18,959 nt of DNA. Source: an uncultured Pelagibacteraceae bacterium. GTDB lineage: Bacteria > Pseudomonadota > Alphaproteobacteria > Pelagibacterales > Pelagibacteraceae. Within the stretch, counting starts at the first letter, position 1, and each line of letters starts with the position of its first letter. A program made the position numbers and the translations under genes. A model generated the notes under the pieces. The model was given only the letters and a program-made list of their open reading frames with translations, did not search any database and was not told the origin of the DNA. Positions 15,710 to 18,959 of the stretch are shown one piece after another. Location: assembly GCA_902566925.1 (NCBI GenBank), contig CACFKO010000016.1:1-18959 (forward strand), in the 5' to 3' direction.

Positions 15710-17443
15710 CTAAAATAATATCCCATTGTCGTCTAATTTACCAGCGTCTTTAAGTTTGTTAAGCAAAACAGCATCCTTCCGATAAAAGTGATTAATTGCG
15801 TTAACCTTATCTTGTATGTCCTGCGGTGGACTTTTAGCGGCGTCTCTCTTATTATGACCTTTGTGCACATGCCTGTATTCGTGATCTGGGTATGCCTTAT
15901 ACGCATAGTTTCCATCAATATAAGGGAGGTTTCTGGACTTAATCATTGCTGTGCATGTTATCGGGTGCTTATCTATGTCCTTTCTTCTTTTAAAATAGTA
16001 TAACCAAACGTTTATCGCATATTCTTTTGAAGATCCAGAATCTCTATCATCTAATCCACTAGGGCTATCAGATGAAGTTACACCCGTTCCCAGCCAACTT
16101 CCCAACTCTATTGCTAAGTCATATAAAAATGGACCAAAGGAACCAACTTCCGGATTTAGAATCTCTGAATGGGTCATAAATATTCCGCAGTTTTTGTAGA
16201 ATTGAGAATCTAGTTGAACTTCTCCCAATTCTTCTCCATCTCCACTTAACGCATAAATAATATAGCCATTGCCATATTCAGCAATTTCGAAATTCATGTC
16301 TCCAAGTTCGGAAATACCACCCGACCCCATACCTAGAGCGGCCTCTGAGATGTACCTTCTCCAATTTTCCGTTATTAGATTCGCTTGGCTTTTCTTTGTC
16401 TGCTCTGCTACTGCCCTACCCAAATCTCCTATTTCGGTAGAGTATACCTTTGAAAAGACAGTATCAGCTTCCTGAGATGTGATGTCTAATTGATTATCAG
16501 AAAGTTCGGAAGAAACATCTATCGCCTTAATAATCTGCTGGGCGGCATCTAACATCATTTCCGGCATTGTAAATGTGTACCCCTGAACTCTTTTATCTGA
16601 GTTGAAAAAATCATTTACTTGTTTATTGTCCATTTCTAAAAACTTGGCCGCTAAGTCTAAAAACTTATGTCCTTTGAGGACGCCGATTATAGATTCGCCA
16701 CCGAAAACTATATTGGAAGATGGCGGACAATCGTCGTCTTTCTCTGGCGTCATCGGCCTCAAGTGGTCTAATAGTTTTTTAATCATGGGCTTGAATACCT
16801 TGACATATGCACGTTGTTCTTTATTATCGGCCTTTTGTCCTTTGACACCCTCCCTATCGCTACTATATACTTCTGGTGCGTAAGGTACTAATTCAGAGTC
16901 GATCTTCCCTTTGTACATGTAAGTTGTTTCTATTGCACTAACGAACCACCCGACATAATCAAAAGGTTCTGATTCATTTGCGCCCATCATCTTTAGCGTA
17001 TTAACTAGTTGTTTGCCGGCTTTATCGCTTGTGTTTCTATCTGATGTTATGGATAGTCCCATGGAGTTAATGTCACAAGCAGACAAGAAACTTATCAACC
17101 TGCCAACTCCCCAGCCCTTAAAGGCAGGATCTCTTGCAATTGTCATCAGCATCATTGTACCTTTTGGTTGTTTCCCTTTTTTGAAAGTAGGGCTGCAACC
17201 TTTCTTAACTCGATCGTAAGTAACAGTTCCGGCGATTTGATCATCTATCTTTAAGACATATTGTACAACCAAGCCGCGGTCATCCATCTTTATAAATTTT
17301 GACCTTACTAAAAAATCATCGACGTCTTTAAACTTTTTCATGTTTATAAGCATCGGAAGAAGTGTTAAAGTCTGTTGTCCGAGGGATCCTTTTTCTTCTT
17401 TTAAAAATCCTCTCCAATTTTCCATTATTAATTTAAATTTCAT
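15710..17443 (-). CDS. Two-part GNAT-like protein with two ENWR head-targeting-like tags (577 aa)
   Basis: ATG at 17443 lies 3 bases after the gp13-like stop, with a GGA ribosome site that overlaps that stop codon. The protein reads as two units. Unit 1 begins MKFKLIMENWRGFLKE and carries a GNAT acetyltransferase pattern at about residues 50-170: strands with GTVTYDRV, then MLMTIARDPAFKGWGVGRLI, whose GxGxG-type loop (residues 110-114) would bind acetyl-CoA. Residues about 190-350 are mostly helical. Unit 2 begins at residue 356 with LITENWRRYISEA and has a second GNAT-like outline at about 380-490: strands, then FGPFLYDLAIELGSW, and a VWLYYFKRR helix near 480. The tail is rich in His and Lys. 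It lies between the two neck genes, which are neighbours in T4. T4 packages enzymes with short N-terminal tags removed by the head protease, which suggests a packaged role. Targets are unknown; catalytic residues are not proven. Confidence 0.8.
   Translation of the reverse strand: MKFKLIMENWRGFLKEEKGSLGQQTLTLLPMLINMKKFKDVDDFLVRSKFIKMDDRGLVVQYVLKIDDQIAGTVTYDRVKKGCSPTFKKGKQPKGTMMLMTIARDPAFKGWGVGRLISFLSACDINSMGLSITSDRNTSDKAGKQLVNTLKMMGANESEPFDYVGWFVSAIETTYMYKGKIDSELVPYAPEVYSSDREGVKGQKADNKEQRAYVKVFKPMIKKLLDHLRPMTPEKDDDCPPSSNIVFGGESIIGVLKGHKFLDLAAKFLEMDNKQVNDFFNSDKRVQGYTFTMPEMMLDAAQQIIKAIDVSSELSDNQLDITSQEADTVFSKVYSTEIGDLGRAVAEQTKKSQANLITENWRRYISEAALGMGSGGISELGDMNFEIAEYGNGYIIYALSGDGEELGEVQLDSQFYKNCGIFMTHSEILNPEVGSFGPFLYDLAIELGSWLGTGVTSSDSPSGLDDRDSGSSKEYAINVWLYYFKRRKDIDKHPITCTAMIKSRNLPYIDGNYAYKAYPDHEYRHVHKGHNKRDAAKSPPQDIQDKVNAINHFYRKDAVLLNKLKDAGKLDDNGILF
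16343..16378 (-). other. Internal ENWR tag, second copy (residues 356-367)
   Basis: LITENWRRYISE is followed by AALG. It matches the N-terminal tag of the same protein in ENWR and in spacing to the closing Glu. The ISE|A end fits the T4 head protease rule (Leu/Ile, any residue, Glu, then Ala/Gly/Ser). Cleavage here would free a 210-residue C-terminal protein. Confidence 0.5.
17396..17443 (-). other. N-terminal ENWR tag, first copy (residues 1-16)
   Basis: MKFKLIMENWRGFLKE resembles in length and layout the T4 capsid-targeting tag of internal proteins (MKTYQEFIAE then A): a basic or polar start, an aromatic residue, a hydrophobic pair and a closing Glu. LKE|E is a weaker protease match than the internal copy. 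Met7 could be an alternative start that keeps the tag. Confidence 0.45.
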
Positions 17444-17446
17444 TTT

Positions 17447-18760
17447 TTATCCTACAAATATTTTCAAAGGAATTGCCTTTTGTACAGCATTGACATTTTC
17501 TGCCAAGCTCTTATCATCTTCTGCCAATTTGCTATATGTCAATTGGTCTAGAAGCTCTTTGAGTTCTGTTCTCAATTTGTCTTGTTCTTCTTTTGCTTGG
17601 CTTAATAAGTCGCTGCCATTCAAAGATAAGCTTTCTCCGGGTATTGGTATTGTATTTCCAAATTTTGAACGAACCTGACCCAATGTCTCTTTTGAGAGAG
17701 ACAGTGCATATCTTCTAATCCACTGCTTACCAATTGCATTTATGTTTGCAAATGGGATGTTCTCAAATGGTGCGGTGTTCATGTTATTAACACCAGCAAT
17801 ACCGATGTCTGTACTCCCAGTTGTGTACGGTCCACCCGGAATTGTAAATTCGAACCACATGTACTTCGGAGATATGCCGCCTGCCACTGGTGGAGGAAAG
17901 ATTCTTAATTTATTATTTCTTAATTCATATGAAAAATGAGAGTTTCTTGTCCATATTGCATCTTCAAATGCCATGGCCTGCGCTTTGTTCTGCCAAGCCG
18001 GCAATACTTCAAAGGTTGAGTCATCTGAAAATTGACCGTAATTAGATAAGTTTCCGACAGTGTTCAATCCGCCATAATAACCATAAAATCGCCACATTGC
18101 ATTGGGTGTCTTATAGTATACCTTTCTAATGTCGACCTTTGTATTCGCCGTTGGTGTCCCTACAAGACCTGCAAATGCCGGAGTGTCTCCGGTGGCTGGA
18201 TCTGTTCCGCCATTAGATGCCGTGACCAATATAGCCTGCAAATCGTAATCTTGTTGAGATGTTACGACATCAAATGAGGCTGAATAGATATCGACATTGC
18301 CGCCCACACCGGCCTCAAATGAGACACCTTCTGCCATGCGCCTAGCATACGCAAATTCAAACCTAGGGTAGCGTAATGCCAATCCTGTGCCGTCTAATGA
18401 TGCGGAAAGAGAGCCGGACTTAATTGTTCCATCATGATCAAATGTTCCGGTTGCTGTTCCTAGGATATCTGATAGAATGTTCTTTGCTTGATGTGAATTA
18501 ACAATATATGAATATTCTAAAACTGCTAATTCATAATCTGCGTATACATTTTCTTCTGTTATTTCTAAATCTAAGACATCGCCGCCAAGTCTTTTATATG
18601 TAAAAGCCACTTGGTCTACTGCACCAGATAAAAAATCTGTTTCTGAAGAATATATTCCAAATGGTAAAACACCCGGTGCTGTGACATTATCTACGTTTCC
18701 TGTTATTGGCAATGTTATAGCACTGGCACTTGACTCTGGTGTCAATGTTGGATATGACAT
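17447..18760 (-). CDS. Neck / head completion protein (T4 gp13-like)
   Basis: ATG at 18760 has GGAGGG 8 bases upstream. The 437-residue product shows the T4 gp13 layout at both ends. Near residues 50-85 is FTYKRLGGDVLDLEITEENV with the helix YADYELAVLEYSYI, like [20 protein letters not shown] in gp13. At the C-terminus are WIRRYALSLSKETLGQVRSK, then IPIPGESLSLNGSDLLSQAK, a Glu/Lys helix and the ending PLKIFVG (gp13 ends GILVG). T4 gp13 is 309 residues, so about 130 are extra, mostly in the middle (residues 100-300) and in a helix of the last 40. gp13 joins the portal to the gp14 ring after packaging. It stands first in the neck series here, separated from gp14 by the GNAT-like gene. Confidence 0.85.
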   Translation of the reverse strand: MSYPTLTPESSASAITLPITGNVDNVTAPGVLPFGIYSSETDFLSGAVDQVAFTYKRLGGDVLDLEITEENVYADYELAVLEYSYIVNSHQAKNILSDILGTATGTFDHDGTIKSGSLSASLDGTGLALRYPRFEFAYARRMAEGVSFEAGVGGNVDIYSASFDVVTSQQDYDLQAILVTASNGGTDPATGDTPAFAGLVGTPTANTKVDIRKVYYKTPNAMWRFYGYYGGLNTVGNLSNYGQFSDDSTFEVLPAWQNKAQAMAFEDAIWTRNSHFSYELRNNKLRIFPPPVAGGISPKYMWFEFTIPGGPYTTGSTDIGIAGVNNMNTAPFENIPFANINAIGKQWIRRYALSLSKETLGQVRSKFGNTIPIPGESLSLNGSDLLSQAKEEQDKLRTELKELLDQLTYSKLAEDDKSLAENVNAVQKAIPLKIFVG

Positions 18761-18779
18761 ACATAATTCCCTCCGATAC

Positions 18780-18787
18780 TATAAATA
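18780..18787 (+). promoter_or_regulatory. TATAAATA box in the gap before the gp13-like gene
   Basis: An exact copy of the T4 late-promoter box lies in the 58-base gap between the Lys/Arg-rich gene and the gp13-like gene, but on the strand opposite the genes. A second exact copy, also on the plus strand, is at 8731-8738 in the terminator/promoter gap. On the coding strand both read TATTTATA about 20 bases before an ATG. This may be a shared coding-strand element or coincidence in AT-rich spacers. Confidence 0.2.
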
Positions 18788-18818
18788 GGGAGATGCGACA
18801 ATAAAGGAAGTAACATTA

Positions 18819-18959
18819 TTAAGCTGTTTTCTTTGTTCGTCGGCGTCTTGTTGTTTTTGGTTTTGTTTCCGAAGTTGCTGTTGTCTTTTTGCGTGTTGCT
18901 CGCTTTCTTTTCGGCTTTGGTGTTTCCGTAACAATTGTTTCGGGTTTTGTTTCTACTTC
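18819..18959 (-). CDS. Partial Lys/Arg/Thr-rich protein, C-terminal 46 residues
   Basis: The frame enters from the right edge and stops at TAA (18821-18819), followed at once by a second TAA in frame. The visible 46 residues are almost entirely Lys, Arg, Thr, Pro, Glu, Ala and Ser: ETPKPKRKRATRKK, then a T-rich spacer and TKPKTTRRRRTKKTA at the end. This is an unstructured, strongly basic tail like those that bind DNA or RNA. The rest of the protein is outside the window, so its identity cannot be judged. It could be a head or internal protein, since a neck gene follows 58 bases downstream. The frame is supported by its even composition right up to the stop. Confidence 0.65.
   Translation of the reverse strand, partial: EVETKPETIVTETPKPKRKRATRKKTTATSETKPKTTRRRRTKKTA

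Noticed and set aside
18760..18796. Hairpin TCCCT...AGGGA hiding the ribosome site of the gp13-like gene
   Set aside because: There are only five base pairs around a 14-base loop; too weak to claim as a regulator.
1..18959. tRNA genes, CRISPR arrays, insertion sequences, integrase or attachment sites
   Set aside because: No cloverleaf-like ends, no direct spaced DNA repeats, and no transposase or recombinase frames were seen by eye. The only repeats are diverged protein-level ones in the tape measure.

Overview
This window looks like the neck, tail and baseplate module of a T4-like contractile-tailed bacteriophage (myovirus-type Caudoviricetes), probably marine or aquatic. The marine reading is an inference from how the proteins look; the host cannot be read from the sequence. 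Every convincing gene lies on the minus strand, so the module is transcribed from high to low coordinates. Genes are tightly packed. Gaps are mostly 3-30 bases, and Shine-Dalgarno sequences of the AGGAG/GGAGG type often overlap the preceding stop codon. No tRNA, integrase, insertion sequence or CRISPR array was seen.

In transcription order the window holds: the C-terminal tail of a Lys/Arg/Thr-rich protein (18959-18819, partial); a gp13-like neck protein (18760-17447); a two-part protein with GNAT-like folds and two copies of an ENWR tag (17443-15710); a gp14-like neck protein (15696-15199); a gp15-like tail terminator (15209-14286); an intergenic leader with an inverted repeat; a very large tail sheath protein (14176-10688); a tail tube protein (10611-9901); a gp26-like baseplate/tail assembly protein with a zinc ribbon (9852-8968), followed by an overlapping short frame apparently reached by slippage at a run of seven U (to 8784); an intrinsic terminator (8776-8754); a small basic protein (8707-8390); a 1330-residue tape measure protein (8373-4381); a 282-residue baseplate or tube-initiator candidate (4351-3503, GTG start); a LysM-like baseplate wedge protein (3491-3150); a large hub candidate (3140-447); and the N-terminal 143 residues of an unrecognised protein running off the left edge (431-1).

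Functionally, the gp13/gp14-like proteins would close the filled head. The gp15-like protein would cap tube and sheath. Sheath and tube form the contractile tail, with length set by the tape measure. The gp26-like protein and its frameshifted form would chaperone tape measure or baseplate assembly. The LysM-like protein, hub candidate and 282-residue protein build the baseplate.

The parts that depart from a routine T4 cassette are: (i) the candidate +1/-2 frameshift in the gp26-like gene; (ii) the tagged double-GNAT protein inserted between the two neck genes, which resembles a packaged, protease-processed and injected protein; (iii) about nine ~57-residue hydrophobic repeats in the tape measure; (iv) a sheath almost twice the T4 length with an inserted beta-rich module; and (v) a terminator separating the assembly-chaperone gene from the tape measure gene.
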